Of a stretch of 64,000 nucleotides of DNA, positions 27,246-36,617 are shown one piece after another. Below the pieces are notes generated by a model. It saw nothing but the letters and a program-made list of their open reading frames with translations. It was not told the DNA's origin and ran no database searches. Position 1 is the first letter of the stretch. The number at the start of each line of letters is the position of its first letter. The stretch is from Rhizobium cauense (lineage in GTDB: Bacteria; Pseudomonadota; Alphaproteobacteria; Rhizobiales; Rhizobiaceae): contig NZ_JAEUAT010000003.1 of NCBI RefSeq assembly GCF_019511525.1, positions 434,001 through 498,000 on the forward strand, written 5' to 3'. Made by a program: the position numbers and the translations under genes.

Positions 27246-27689
27246 TCACGGCACTCGGGAATCCATTTCAGGATAAAGAACAACGCTTTCCTGCGCTGTT
27301 GGCTCGTTGCGCGCCCCGACAAACACGGCGGGTTGGGTTCCCCGATTGACGGCCACGTGCAAGACGTTCGCGGGTATATACAGATAGTCTCCTGGTTGCA
27401 TAACATCGCGGTGCTGGAGTTCGTCGCCACTCCACAGCTCCAACCCTTCACCGCTCAACATGTAGAAGGCGCTCTCGTGACGCTCATGCGCATGCGCCTT
27501 GGTGCGTCTCCCAGGCGGGATCGTAGCGATACCGAGCCACAGTGCTGTTGAGCCAACTGACTCCGCACTGACGCCAGGCAGGTAATCGGATCCCTGTTCA
27601 GCTCGGTATCCCGCGTCCCCTTTGGATACCAAGGCCTTGCCCCCCGAGAGGCCTGGACCTGCATCGGTTCGTTCTTTTGAAATCGTCAT
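27246..27689 (-). CDS. Cupin domain protein
   Basis: A 147-residue single-domain cupin. Motif 1 is present as AHAHERHESAFYMLSGEG with metal-binding histidines and glutamate, and motif 2 as PGDYLYIPANVLHVAVN. Such proteins bind a metal and small molecules or act as dioxygenases or isomerases; the specific role is not predictable. It is divergent from the winged-helix/TPR regulator at 27759, with only 69 bases between starts, so that protein may regulate it. Confidence 0.8.
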   Translation of the reverse strand: MTISKERTDAGPGLSGGKALVSKGDAGYRAEQGSDYLPGVSAESVGSTALWLGIATIPPGRRTKAHAHERHESAFYMLSGEGLELWSGDELQHRDVMQPGDYLYIPANVLHVAVNRGTQPAVFVGARNEPTAQESVVLYPEMDSRVP

Positions 27690-27758
27690 TTTGATCTCCC
27701 CTGTGATAGTCTGGTCGACCTGCGCAAAGGATCACAAAAAGACCAACTGGAGTCCTTA

Positions 27759-29360
27759 ATGGGAGGGCGAAAAGTTCTGAAATCTTCCAAAGAGGCGGTG
27801 GCCGAGAGCGTCGCTCCGCAGCGGTTCGAGTTCGGGGCGTTCATTCTCGACATGCAATGCGGCACACTGACTTGTGAAGGGCGGCGGGTGGCAATTGGCT
27901 ATAAGGGCTTGTTGCTGTTGCACGCGCTCGTGCGGGCCTCGACGCAGGTCGTCAGCAAATCCGCGCTGATGGAGGCTGCCTGGCCCGCCGCTATCGTTGA
28001 GGAGAGCAATCTCTCGGTTCAGATCGCCGCCTTGCGCAAGATGCTAGGCCCCCAACCGGAGGGGCCCCACTGGATCGCCACGGTACCTCGTACGGGATAT
28101 CGCTTTGCCGGCCGGGTGAAGAGCCTGCACTCTGCTGCCCCTGATCCGCCAGCGGCGTCGCCCGGTTCGCCCGTAAATTCCGGCAGGCCATCGATTGTGG
28201 TCCTCCCGTTTGCCAATTTGAGCAATGACAAGCAACAAGCGTATCTGGTGGATGGCATCACCGAAGACGTAATCACTGCACTCACGCGATTTCGGTGGTT
28301 TCGAGTGATCGGGCGTAATTCAAGTTTCGTCTACAGGAACAAGTCTGTCAGCGCCAAGCAGGTGGGCCAAGAACTGGGTGTCGGTTATGTGCTCGAAGGA
28401 AGCGTGCGCCGCTCTGGAGGTCGCCTTCGGGTCTCAACTCAACTGGTCGAGACCACCTCGGCCAGTGAACTCTGGGCCGAACGCTATGATGTGGAAATGA
28501 AAGAGGCATTCTCAGTTCAAGACGCCATCGCGGAGAGGATCGCAGGCGCGATTGAGCCAGAATTGCTAAAGACGGCGTCACTCCCCGCGGCGGCGCGGCA
28601 CACTGGAAATATGACGGCGTGGGAGATAGTGCGGCAGGGGACCTGGCATTTCCACCACGTTGGCCAGCAGACCCACCTAGTGGCACGAGAACTATTCAGG
28701 GAGGCGTGTCGGCTTGACCCCGAACTTGCCGAAGCCCATCTCTGGCTTGGTCGCGTGAGCGCAGGCATCGTCGCCTATGGATGGAGCGAGCATCCTCCCG
28801 AGGACATCAGGGAAGGATTGGACGCCGCCTTGGCGGCAGTTCGGCTCGACGAAAAGAACCCGTACACTCATTACGCGTTGGCGATCTGCAGCGCGTACGC
28901 GAATGCACCCGAACAGGCGATCTTTGCCGCCGAAAGGGCGATCGAAATCAGCCCGAGCTTCGCGCTTGGCCACCTTGTCTTGGGAATGGCGGAGCTCTTT
29001 AGGGGTAGTGCACCCAGTGCCATTGCATCACTAGAACATGGCCTCATGTTGAATGCCAACGACCCACAGAACTTCGTTTGGCTCAATTTTCTGGCGCTGG
29101 CCCACTTGTTTGCAGGCGACGGAACCAACGCGCTAGCTGCTGCGGTGAGAGCCCGAAAGGTGCGCCCCGCGTGGCGGCCGGTCCAAGAAACGCTAGCCTG
29201 CTGCTATGTGGCTGTCGGGCGCCTTGCAGAGGCAAGATCATCGCACGAACTGATGAGCGAAATGGAGAACCCGCCAGGCGATACCTTAGAACCGCTAAGA
29301 CGGCTTAATCCGCATTGGCAAGAACGATTGGCGGAACTGCTGGGGCAAACGCAGGCATGA
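27759..29360 (+). CDS. Winged-helix regulator with TolB-like domain and TPRs
   Basis: A 533-residue protein. Residues about 20-120 are an OmpR/CadC-type winged helix (GYKGLLLLHALV, ESNLSVQIAALRKMLG, ATVPRTGYRFAG). Residues about 145-270 are the TolB-like module (PSIVVLPFANLSNDKQQAYL, VGYVLEGSVRRSGGRL). TPR-like helices fill the rest (AEAHLWLGRVSAG, NPYTHYALAICSAY, FALGHLVLGMAELF). Its C-terminal layout matches the adenylate cyclase at 18191, which has a different output domain. No membrane segment is seen, unlike CadC. Target genes are unknown; the divergent cupin gene is the nearest candidate. Confidence 0.9.
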   Translation: MGGRKVLKSSKEAVAESVAPQRFEFGAFILDMQCGTLTCEGRRVAIGYKGLLLLHALVRASTQVVSKSALMEAAWPAAIVEESNLSVQIAALRKMLGPQPEGPHWIATVPRTGYRFAGRVKSLHSAAPDPPAASPGSPVNSGRPSIVVLPFANLSNDKQQAYLVDGITEDVITALTRFRWFRVIGRNSSFVYRNKSVSAKQVGQELGVGYVLEGSVRRSGGRLRVSTQLVETTSASELWAERYDVEMKEAFSVQDAIAERIAGAIEPELLKTASLPAAARHTGNMTAWEIVRQGTWHFHHVGQQTHLVARELFREACRLDPELAEAHLWLGRVSAGIVAYGWSEHPPEDIREGLDAALAAVRLDEKNPYTHYALAICSAYANAPEQAIFAAERAIEISPSFALGHLVLGMAELFRGSAPSAIASLEHGLMLNANDPQNFVWLNFLALAHLFAGDGTNALAAAVRARKVRPAWRPVQETLACCYVAVGRLAEARSSHELMSEMENPPGDTLEPLRRLNPHWQERLAELLGQTQA

Positions 29361-29778
29361 CCCCCTGCACACGGGTCATATAGGGCTTGGCGATGCTGCC
29401 GTGGGCTTGCTAGATCTAGCAAACTGCGGAGGTTTCTTGCGTATTTGGCGAGCGGCCTCTAAGCTATATCAACTATTCCCCGGATGACTGGTCACGGCCT
29501 AACGCGGACTCTCCGCCTTCACTGGGGAGCCCTTCAGCCTTCTGATTTGCCGTAACGCACTTGCGCGCCAAGATTCTTCCGACGGGGCGGAGCCCGGACG
29601 TGTTGATCCCACCGACGAGCCACGAGAGGGTGGTTCTCATTTTGGCTGGGTATCGGCCAATGCGTGCGGCCGGTAATTTGCCACTCGCCCGACCTCAAGG
29701 TCTCGCTTGATTGCGAACCGACGTCGTCGGGCGTCGCGGAGGTCAAACTCTGGCGATGCAATTTCAAAAGGGGTGACC
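29361..29778. other. Stretch without a convincing gene
   Basis: About 420 bases upstream of the DMT transporter relic. A minus-strand frame ending in KNLGAQVRYGKSEG is open but unsupported. No clear signals were seen apart from the ribosome site AAGGGG near 29768. Confidence 0.4.
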
Positions 29779-30751
29779 ATGATGAACCGGCACTTTTACG
29801 TTGGTGTGTTCGCTGCTCTCTTTGCGGCCTTTGCCTTTTCGCTGAACTTCGTTGTCCCCATCATCATCGGTGAGTTTTCCACCTTCGATTTTGCCCTTGT
29901 TCGCCATGTTGTCTCAGCCTTTGTCGGCCTTTGCATTCTGTTCTCGGAAAAACGCGTCATGCGTCATCTCACGTTTCGGAACTACCTGCAGGCCGTCTGG
30001 CTCGCCTTCATCGGATATGGTTGGTTATTTCCTGACCGTGACGGGAGCGGCCATCTTTGCCGGCCCGGTCGTCGCTCCGGCCTTTCTCGGTCTTGTGCCG
30101 ATCGTTTTGATGGTCATTGGCAATCAGCGTCAGGGATCACTGCCATGGCGATCCCTTGTGATCCCTTTGGTGCTGGTGCTGTCTGGCCTCTTTCTCGTCA
30201 ACGGTACGGCTTTCACGGCTGAAGGATTGAATTTTGTCCGTTCATTGTGGCTTGGCGTGCCGCTCGCACTCGCGGCCGTAGGGCTTTGGGTATGGTTTGC
30301 CCTCGCCAATCAGGGAGCACTGGCCGCCCGACCAGAAATGCCCAACGGCGTATGGACGGCGCTGATTTTGGTCAGCGGCGGCGTCTTGATGCTGGCCTTC
30401 TATCCTGTCGGTGCCGCGATGGACCTCTTCCAGCTTCCGATGTTGGGTTTCGGCTGGAGCGCTGCTGGCAATCTATATGTTTGGGGAACATCTTTGGCCC
30501 TGCTTGCAACAGTATGCGGGGTTTGGGCCTGGAACATCGCGTCACGAACACTGCCCGTTGCATTGGCCGCGCAATTGATCGTCTCCGAAACAGCTTTCGG
30601 TGTGGTGGGCGGACTTATCGCGCATGAACGTTGGCCCACCCCGTTTGAAGGTGCGGGGGTCGTCGTCCTGATCGCTGGTGTTGTCCTGTCCGTGAGGATT
30701 TTCTACGATCTTCAATTCACATCGGGTACGACAGTGCTTGCGCACAAGTGA
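29779..30751 (+). pseudogene. EamA/DMT-family membrane exporter, frame broken
   Basis: Two frames join into one protein of about 320 residues with around ten membrane segments. The first starts MMNRHFYVGVFAALFAAFAF after AAGGGG and runs to LAFIGY. The second resumes VGYFLTVTGAAIFAGPVVAP and continues to a hydrophobic C-terminus (GAGVVVLIAGVVLSVRIFY). The break at 30019 is explained exactly by one extra G (TATGGTTGG instead of TATGTTGG). Members export amino acids or metabolites. Truncated as written; a sequencing error is possible. Confidence 0.8.
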
Positions 30752-31092
30752 CCCCGCTGGACGCAGACTCCTCGCGCTTGCATCGCACGCACCCCCTCTC
30801 AAAGCAACGTTCGCTCGTGATGCTGTGGATGGCTCCTCCAATGGACTGGAGACGCTTCGAGATCTGATCGGCAAGCTATGTCCGAGATGCGGGGGGCGCG
30901 AAACGGGTATTCGGGCCTCGGTCACCAGCCGGCTGTTGCGAGCGATGGCAGACAACGCGATTGATGGCACGTCTCCGGAGAAGAAAACCGCTTGCACCTT
31001 TTTCAACACAAGCGGTTTGGCTTCAAGAACCAGTTCGCCTCTTCAGTTAGAGGCTGGGCGCGATGGCACAGGTGCCTTTAGCTATCCAGCTG
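30752..31092. other. Intergenic stretch between convergent genes
   Basis: No convincing gene. A short frame contains GKLCPRCGGRE, which resembles the CKLCPGCGRKRC frame beside repeat copy 2 (17494-17529 region), also at the nucleotide level (GCAAGCTATGTCCGnGATGC). It may be a fragment of the same dispersed sequence. Confidence 0.4.
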
Positions 31093-31734
31093 TCAGCGCG
31101 CCGCCCAGTTCGCACCACGCCGGAAAATCGCCTTCATTTCTGGCACGAGAAATTCCTTTGCCTGGTGACCGAGCGAGGAATAGAAGACACGCCCCTTGCC
31201 GTATTTGCGCTTCCAGGCGACTGGCATGACGACACCATCGATCCAATAGGCGTGGTCGCCTGTGAACTTCGTCGTTGCAAGCACCTCGTTCGACGGGTCG
31301 ACGTGCATGTAATATTGCTCAGAGGTATAGGGGAAGTCAGTGATGCCTTCCATGACCGGATCGTCCGGCCGCGTAATATTGACCATGTAGTCGATGATGT
31401 TACCCGGGTGGGCGACCCATTGCCCGCCGATGATGAACTGGTACTCGACGCACTCTCGAAAGCTGTCACCAGCGCCGCCATGGTACCCGGCAATGCCGAC
31501 ACCACCTTCAATCGCCGCCGCAAGGTTCTTGATCTCTTCCTTTTCGATCTTCGACATCGTCACGATCGGTACGACGAGGCTGAGGTCATGGACCGACGGA
31601 TCCGCGAACGCTTCGGTCGTATGTTCAACATAGACCTTGAAGCCGTCCTCTTCCAGCATGTCCTTGATGATAGCCGCGCACTCCTGTGGTTCGTGGCCAC
31701 TCCAGCCGCCCCAGACGATAAGTGCTTCCCGCAT
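31093..31734 (-). CDS. ThuA-like trehalose-utilisation family protein
   Basis: A 213-residue protein of the ThuA family (class I glutamine amidotransferase-like fold): LIVWGGWSGHEPQECAAII at the start, GVGIAGYHGGAGDSFR near residue 95, and GRVFYSSLGHQAKEF near the end. GGAGG lies six bases before the ATG. The preceding gene is a Gfo/Idh dehydrogenase and a ROK repressor follows upstream, divergent from an ABC sugar importer. In rhizobia ThuA and ThuB act together in disaccharide (trehalose, sucrose, maltitol) breakdown through 3-keto forms. That role is inferred from family and context. Confidence 0.88.
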   Translation of the reverse strand: MREALIVWGGWSGHEPQECAAIIKDMLEEDGFKVYVEHTTEAFADPSVHDLSLVVPIVTMSKIEKEEIKNLAAAIEGGVGIAGYHGGAGDSFRECVEYQFIIGGQWVAHPGNIIDYMVNITRPDDPVMEGITDFPYTSEQYYMHVDPSNEVLATTKFTGDHAYWIDGVVMPVAWKRKYGKGRVFYSSLGHQAKEFLVPEMKAIFRRGANWAAR

Positions 31735-31750
31735 ATTTTCCTCCAGATGG

Positions 31751-32851
31751 TTACTTGGCCAAGCGGCCGTCGACGAGCGATTCCGACAGCGGCATCGGCC
31801 GCTCGGTTTGTGTGGTTATGTCAACCGTTCTTCCGGTCTCGGAAGCCGTATGGAAAGCCTCCATAACTTCGAGAACGTGCAGTGCCAGACTGCCGCTGGC
31901 GCGATGCGGACGGTTGGAACGGATCGCATGGGCGAGATCAGCCACACCGATCGAACGGTAGTTCCCATCGGCATAAGGCGCCGTCAGGGGTTGCTGCTCG
32001 AAAACACCACCCTTCTTCAGCAATTCAACATCGCCGCCAAAGTGGTTCGGATCCGGAACAATCAAAGTGCCTTCAGTGCCGTAGATCTCCAGCGGCACGT
32101 GCTTGTGGCCGGCAACATCAAAACTCATTCCGATCTGCACCACTGCCCCATTCTCAAAAGCCATAAGACCAGCAACATGGGTTGGAACATGCACGGGAAT
32201 GCGCTCGCCGTTTCTTGGCTCACTGGTGATAACGCGCTCCTTTCGTGGGCTCACCGCAAAGCCAGCGACCTTTGCTACTGGACCGAAAAGATTGACGAGG
32301 TCGGTAATATAGTACGGGCCCATGTCGAGCATCGGCCCACCACCAACCTCGTAGTAGAAGGCCGGGTTAGGGTGCCATCGTTCGTGCCCAGGGCACATGA
32401 AGGTTGCCGTGCCGCCAACCGGCTGGCCGATGACGCCTTTATCGATGAGGGCGCGAGCCGTCTGGTGTCCGCCTCCAAGGAACGTGTCAGGGGCCGCGCC
32501 GATGCGAAGGCCCTTGGCCTTGGCGACGTCCGCCAACTTCTTTCCTTCCTCGAAAGTGATACCGAGTGGCTTCTCGGAATAGGCGTGCTTGCCGGCATCG
32601 AGGGCCTGAAGACCAACCGCAACATGCGCCTTCGGGATTGTCAGATTGACGATGATCTCGACTGTCGGATCAGCAAAAAGCTCCTCGATCCTTTTTGCGG
32701 GCACATTGAATTCGCCAGCCTTTGCTTCCGCAAGCGCATGATTGAGGTCCGCCACCCCTCGAACATCAAGAATGGGAAAGGACGCCATCGCCTTCAGATA
32801 AGCGCCAGAAATATTTCCGCACCCGATGATGCCGATACCGACTCGTTCCAT
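31751..32851 (-). CDS. Gfo/Idh/MocA family oxidoreductase (ThuB-like)
   Basis: A 366-residue NAD(P)-dependent sugar dehydrogenase. The Rossmann motif is GIIGCGNISGAYL at residues 6-18, and the EKP motif is AYSEKPLGI near residue 95. A middle segment GGGPMLDMGPYYITDLV is typical of the family's C-terminal domain. It ends 16 bases before the ThuA-like gene and sits in the same transcript. With ThuA it probably handles a disaccharide or its keto-derivative; the substrate could differ from trehalose. Confidence 0.9.
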   Translation of the reverse strand: MERVGIGIIGCGNISGAYLKAMASFPILDVRGVADLNHALAEAKAGEFNVPAKRIEELFADPTVEIIVNLTIPKAHVAVGLQALDAGKHAYSEKPLGITFEEGKKLADVAKAKGLRIGAAPDTFLGGGHQTARALIDKGVIGQPVGGTATFMCPGHERWHPNPAFYYEVGGGPMLDMGPYYITDLVNLFGPVAKVAGFAVSPRKERVITSEPRNGERIPVHVPTHVAGLMAFENGAVVQIGMSFDVAGHKHVPLEIYGTEGTLIVPDPNHFGGDVELLKKGGVFEQQPLTAPYADGNYRSIGVADLAHAIRSNRPHRASGSLALHVLEVMEAFHTASETGRTVDITTQTERPMPLSESLVDGRLAK

Positions 32852-32885
32852 GATTTCCTCCCGTTGGATGTCGTGATTTTGTGGC

Positions 32886-34085
32886 TCAGAGCGCTGGGCC
32901 GGTGGTGTTCCAGGGCGACTCGTAGAGCTCGTAAAGCGCTACCGCGGCGGCCCCCTGAGCCCAGAAATTGTCTGTCGAGTCGTCGAATACGAGTTCGGCA
33001 ACGCCCTTCAGCGAGGGCGGAATGGCAAGAGCGAAAGCGTTGCGCAGGCTGTCGAGAAACGGCTCGCCAAGTGCCAGGCTGGACCCGACAATGATCACGC
33101 GCGGCGGCGCAAACAGGGTGACAATATTGGCGATAGCAACCCCGACCGCTTCACCCGCGCGGATCGCTGCATTGATCAGGCCGCTGTCTTCTGCCCTGAT
33201 CAGCGCCTGAGCATGCGTCATGCCGCGTCCCAGTCGGATCGCCTCTGCAAAGCGTCCGCCAACGGGCTGTTCGCCAAGGATTTCGCTTTCGCCGGCCTGG
33301 CTCGACAGCCGCACGATGCCGCGCGGTCCCATACCAAGAACCAGATCCCCGAGATTGTGACTGAGCCCACCGGCGCCTCGGAAAAGCTGATTGTCGTGCA
33401 AAACCCCAAGCCCAAGCGTCTGCTCCAGCGAAATCACCACCATATCTTCGAGATCGCGGGCCTTCCCGAACCAATGGTGGGCAAGCGTGATTGCGTGTGC
33501 ATCGCTTTCGACGATCGTCGGTGTATTGAGCCGGCTTGTCATCTCGCTGGCAAAATCGACGTTTGTGTCACGAAATATGGGGCTGCTGCGGATATGACCC
33601 GTTCGGTGTTCGATGACGCCGGGAAGGCCAAGGCAAACCGTGTCCACGTCCTCAAGTGACAGACCGGCGTCGACGACGCACCGACGCACACCGTCCTCGA
33701 CCAAGTCTGCAATAACTCCGATTGGCTGACGATCGATCCGGATAGGCAGGGTGAGGTTGGAGAGCACATCCCCACGAAAATCGGTCACCACGAATACCAG
33801 GCGGTTGGCTGCGATCTTGGCACCCACGACGCGCGCAGCATCCGGATTGAGTTCAAGCATGACACGCGGGCGCCCACGGGCCGCTTCGTTGCGGATATCA
33901 CCCTCGTGGCGAGGCAGGATCAGGCCGTCATCGAGCAGAGAGGCAGTGATGGCGGAAACAGTCGTCGTTGATAACTGCGTGCGTTCACTGATCTCGACCC
34001 GGGAAATCGGCCCATGACGGCGGATCGTATCCAGCACGTTCAAGCGATTGATCGCGCGCATCAATTCCGGATCTGCGGTCTTCAT
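32886..34085 (-). CDS. ROK family transcriptional repressor
   Basis: A 399-residue regulator with an N-terminal MarR-like helix-turn-helix (SRVEISERTQLSTTTVSAIT, residues 28-48) and a ROK sugar-binding domain. The usual ROK zinc motif with cysteines (CxCGxxGC) is absent: the matching place reads LGMGPRGIVRLSSQAGE. It is divergent from the ABC importer at 34302 and upstream of the ThuB/ThuA-like genes, so it most likely represses both until the sugar is present. The loss of the cysteines suggests a changed fold or effector contact, not kinase activity. Confidence 0.9.
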   Translation of the reverse strand: MKTADPELMRAINRLNVLDTIRRHGPISRVEISERTQLSTTTVSAITASLLDDGLILPRHEGDIRNEAARGRPRVMLELNPDAARVVGAKIAANRLVFVVTDFRGDVLSNLTLPIRIDRQPIGVIADLVEDGVRRCVVDAGLSLEDVDTVCLGLPGVIEHRTGHIRSSPIFRDTNVDFASEMTSRLNTPTIVESDAHAITLAHHWFGKARDLEDMVVISLEQTLGLGVLHDNQLFRGAGGLSHNLGDLVLGMGPRGIVRLSSQAGESEILGEQPVGGRFAEAIRLGRGMTHAQALIRAEDSGLINAAIRAGEAVGVAIANIVTLFAPPRVIIVGSSLALGEPFLDSLRNAFALAIPPSLKGVAELVFDDSTDNFWAQGAAAVALYELYESPWNTTGPAL

Positions 34086-34212
34086 GAGGTGTTGCCGGGT
34101 TCTTCCATTTTCCGCGAGTTGCGGCGACTGATATTTTCAACGGTATGCGAATTAAATAGCGCGCCAGCAACCCCCTCTGTCAAGGCGAATCTACCAATTT
34201 CACCAAGGGGAG

Positions 34213-34246
34213 TTGACATTCTGCGAAACCTCCCGATGATTTAATC
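34213..34246 (+). promoter_or_regulatory. Candidate sigma-70 promoter of the ABC importer
   Basis: A consensus -35 box TTGACA at 34213-34218, followed after about 17-20 bases by a weak AT-rich -10 region (TGATTTAAT, 34238-34246). It lies about 60 bases before the start of the binding-protein gene, in the gap shared with the divergent ROK gene. Confidence 0.4.
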
Positions 34247-34301
34247 CGCATAAGGGAAAAAATTGAAGAGGACGATTTTTCCCTTTTTTGGAGGAGAAAT
34301 C

Positions 34302-35612
34302 ATGTTTGATCATATGAGGGCGAAAGCCTTGTTGCGCAGCCGTTTCATCGCACGTTCAGCGGCGACCGGACTGGCGCTCCTGATTGCCGCAGGAAGTGCC
34401 GCGGCCGACACGACCGTCAAGTGGCTCCATCTTGAGATCGACCCGAACTATCTCGCGGTCTGGAAGAAGATCGCAGACAAGTATGAGACCGAACACCCCG
34501 GCGTAAAGATCGAAATGCAGTTCCTGGAGAACGAGGCCTTCAAGGCCAAGCTTCCCACATTGCTACAGTCGAGCGATGCCCCGGATCTGTTTTTCAGCTG
34601 GGGTGGCGGCGTCTTGAAGCAGCAGCTTCAAACAGGTGCGCTCATGGACCTTACAGACGCGATGAATGCCAAGGATGGCGCGTGGTTGAAGAGCTACAAT
34701 CCGGCATCCATCAACGGCCTGACCTTTGACGGGAAGATTGGCGCTGTGCCCTACAAGATGGGAACAGTTTCCTTCTTCTATAACAAGGAGATGTTTGCAA
34801 AGGCCGGTGTCGACGCAGCATCCATCAAGTCCTGGGACGACTACCTCGCAGCCGTCAAGAAGCTTAAGGATGCAGGCATCGTACCGATCGCTGGCGGCGG
34901 CGGCGAAAAATGGCCGATCCACTTCTACTGGAGCTATCTTGTCATGCGTGATGGCGGCCAGAAGGTCTTCGACGCGGCCAAGAACGGGCAGGGCGAGGGC
35001 TTCAACGATCCCGCGATCATCAAGGCGGGCGAGCAACTTGCCGAATTGGGCAAACTTGAACCCTTCCAACCCGGCTATCTCGGCGCGACCTGGCCACAAG
35101 CTCTTGGCGTCTTTGGCGACGGCAAGGCTGCGATGATCCTCGGGTTCGAAAACACGGCTGCCAACCAGCGTACCAATTCGGGCGACGGAAAAGGCCTTGA
35201 TCCAGAAAACATCGGTCGCTTCGCGTTCCCGGCAGTCTCCGGCGGCGCTGGAACAGTGACGGACACCCTGGGTGGTCTGAACGGTTGGGCCGTTACGAAG
35301 ACGGCACCACCTGAGGCCCTCGACTTTCTTGCCTATCTGACGAATGCCGAGAACGAGCGTGAGATGGCCAAGGCCGGCATGCTCATCCCCGTCGCCGTCG
35401 GTGCTGACGACGGGGTGACCAATCCGTTGATGCACCAGGCAGCCGAACAGCTCGCGCACTCAACCTGGCATCAGAACTTCTTCGATCAGGATCTCGGTCC
35501 GTCCGTCGGCCGTGTGGTCAACGATGTTTCTGTTGCAATCGTATCGGGACAGATGAGCGCCGCCGAGGGTGCTCAGCAAATCCAGGAAGCCTTCGAGCAG
35601 GATCAGCTCTGA
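34302..35612 (+). CDS. Extracellular solute-binding protein, family 1 (sugar ABC importer)
   Basis: A 436-residue periplasmic binding protein. The ATG at 34302 has GGAGGAG five bases upstream; residues 1-35 form a long signal peptide (AATGLALLIAAGSAAA, cleavage before DTTVKW). The mature part carries family-1 features such as FYNKEMFAKAGVDAASIKSW. Two permease genes follow after a strong intercistronic hairpin. No ATPase gene is present in this locus. The divergent ROK and ThuAB-like genes suggest a disaccharide or similar sugar. Confidence 0.92.
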   Translation: MFDHMRAKALLRSRFIARSAATGLALLIAAGSAAADTTVKWLHLEIDPNYLAVWKKIADKYETEHPGVKIEMQFLENEAFKAKLPTLLQSSDAPDLFFSWGGGVLKQQLQTGALMDLTDAMNAKDGAWLKSYNPASINGLTFDGKIGAVPYKMGTVSFFYNKEMFAKAGVDAASIKSWDDYLAAVKKLKDAGIVPIAGGGGEKWPIHFYWSYLVMRDGGQKVFDAAKNGQGEGFNDPAIIKAGEQLAELGKLEPFQPGYLGATWPQALGVFGDGKAAMILGFENTAANQRTNSGDGKGLDPENIGRFAFPAVSGGAGTVTDTLGGLNGWAVTKTAPPEALDFLAYLTNAENEREMAKAGMLIPVAVGADDGVTNPLMHQAAEQLAHSTWHQNFFDQDLGPSVGRVVNDVSVAIVSGQMSAAEGAQQIQEAFEQDQL

Positions 35613-35622
35613 TCTGGACCAC

Positions 35623-35650
35623 GGCGGCGCGGAACCGCTTCCGCGCCGCC
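35623..35650 (+). terminator. Strong intercistronic hairpin after the binding-protein gene
   Basis: Perfect 12-bp stem GGCGGCGCGGAA / TTCCGCGCCGCC with a four-base loop and only three T after it. It could stabilise the upstream message or cause partial termination, giving more binding protein than permease. Confidence 0.75.
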
Positions 35651-35678
35651 TTTCGAGGCAATGCAACAGGGATCGGCA

Positions 35679-36617
35679 ATGACTACCATCACAGAAACGA
35701 GCGCCATCCGGGCGCGCCCGGCCGTAAAGGCGCCGGTGCGGACCAAGGATCCAAGCCTGGCGCGGCGCCTGCCGGTTCTGCTGTTGTTTCTCCCGCCAGC
35801 GCTGCTGCTGTTTACGATATTTGTCATTCTGCCGATGGGGGAGGCGGCCTGGTATAGCCTCTACAAGTGGGATGGTTACGGATTGCCGACACAGTTTGTC
35901 GGAATGCGGAATTTCGAGGTGCTGTTCAAGAACAGCGCCTTCCTGACGGCGCTGAAAAACAATGCCCTGATCATCTTCATCTCGATCCTGATTCAAATTC
36001 CGCTGGCTATCTGGCTGGCCATGATGCTCGCCCACAGGATCGCCGGCGTCGTCATTTTCCGCTTGATCTTCTTTCTGCCTTACGTGCTCGCGGAGGTCGC
36101 AGCCGGTCTGATCTGGCGCTTTGTCTATGACGGCGACTATGGCCTATTTGCTTCGGCCGCCCATCTGATCGGTGTTGAAACCCCCTATGTGCTGGCAGAT
36201 AAGGACCTGGCGATTTATGCAGTGCTTGCCGTGATCGTCTGGAAGTATTTCGGCTTCCACATGATGCTCTTCATTGCAGGCCTGCAGTCGCTTGACAAAA
36301 GTGTCCTCGAGGCGGCCGAGATCGATGGCGCAAGCGGCTGGCAGCGGTTCCGCTTCATCACCTTACCCCTTCTCGGTTCCACGGTCCGCCTGTCCGTCTT
36401 CTTTGCCGTCGTTGGCTCATTGCAGCTTTTTGACCTCATCATGCCGTTGACCGGCGGTGGTCCGTTCAATGCGACACAGACCATGGTCACCTTCCTGTTC
36501 AACTTTGGCGTCACCCGCATGCAGGTCGGTCTCGGCAGTGCCGTAGGCGTGGTCCTCTTTGTCATCTGCGTGACCCTCGCCTTTGGCTACAAACGGATAT
36601 TCATGCGCAATGACTGA
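35679..36617 (+). CDS. Sugar ABC transporter permease, MalF type
   Basis: About 312 residues, with an N-terminal cytoplasmic stretch and six membrane segments from residue 28 on (LPVLLLFLPPALLLFTIFVI). The EAA loop is EAAEIDGASGWQRFRFITLP near residue 210, and a late LTGGGPFNATQT follows as in MalF/UgpA. I choose the ATG at 35679 because AGGGA lies six bases before it; an ATG at 35661 is in frame. It overlaps the next permease by eight bases. Confidence 0.92.
   Translation: MTTITETSAIRARPAVKAPVRTKDPSLARRLPVLLLFLPPALLLFTIFVILPMGEAAWYSLYKWDGYGLPTQFVGMRNFEVLFKNSAFLTALKNNALIIFISILIQIPLAIWLAMMLAHRIAGVVIFRLIFFLPYVLAEVAAGLIWRFVYDGDYGLFASAAHLIGVETPYVLADKDLAIYAVLAVIVWKYFGFHMMLFIAGLQSLDKSVLEAAEIDGASGWQRFRFITLPLLGSTVRLSVFFAVVGSLQLFDLIMPLTGGGPFNATQTMVTFLFNFGVTRMQVGLGSAVGVVLFVICVTLAFGYKRIFMRND

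Noticed and set aside
10415..30019. Programmed ribosomal frameshifting at the three broken metabolic genes
   Set aside because: The sites share no slippery sequence or common structure, and each is explained by a different simple insertion or deletion.
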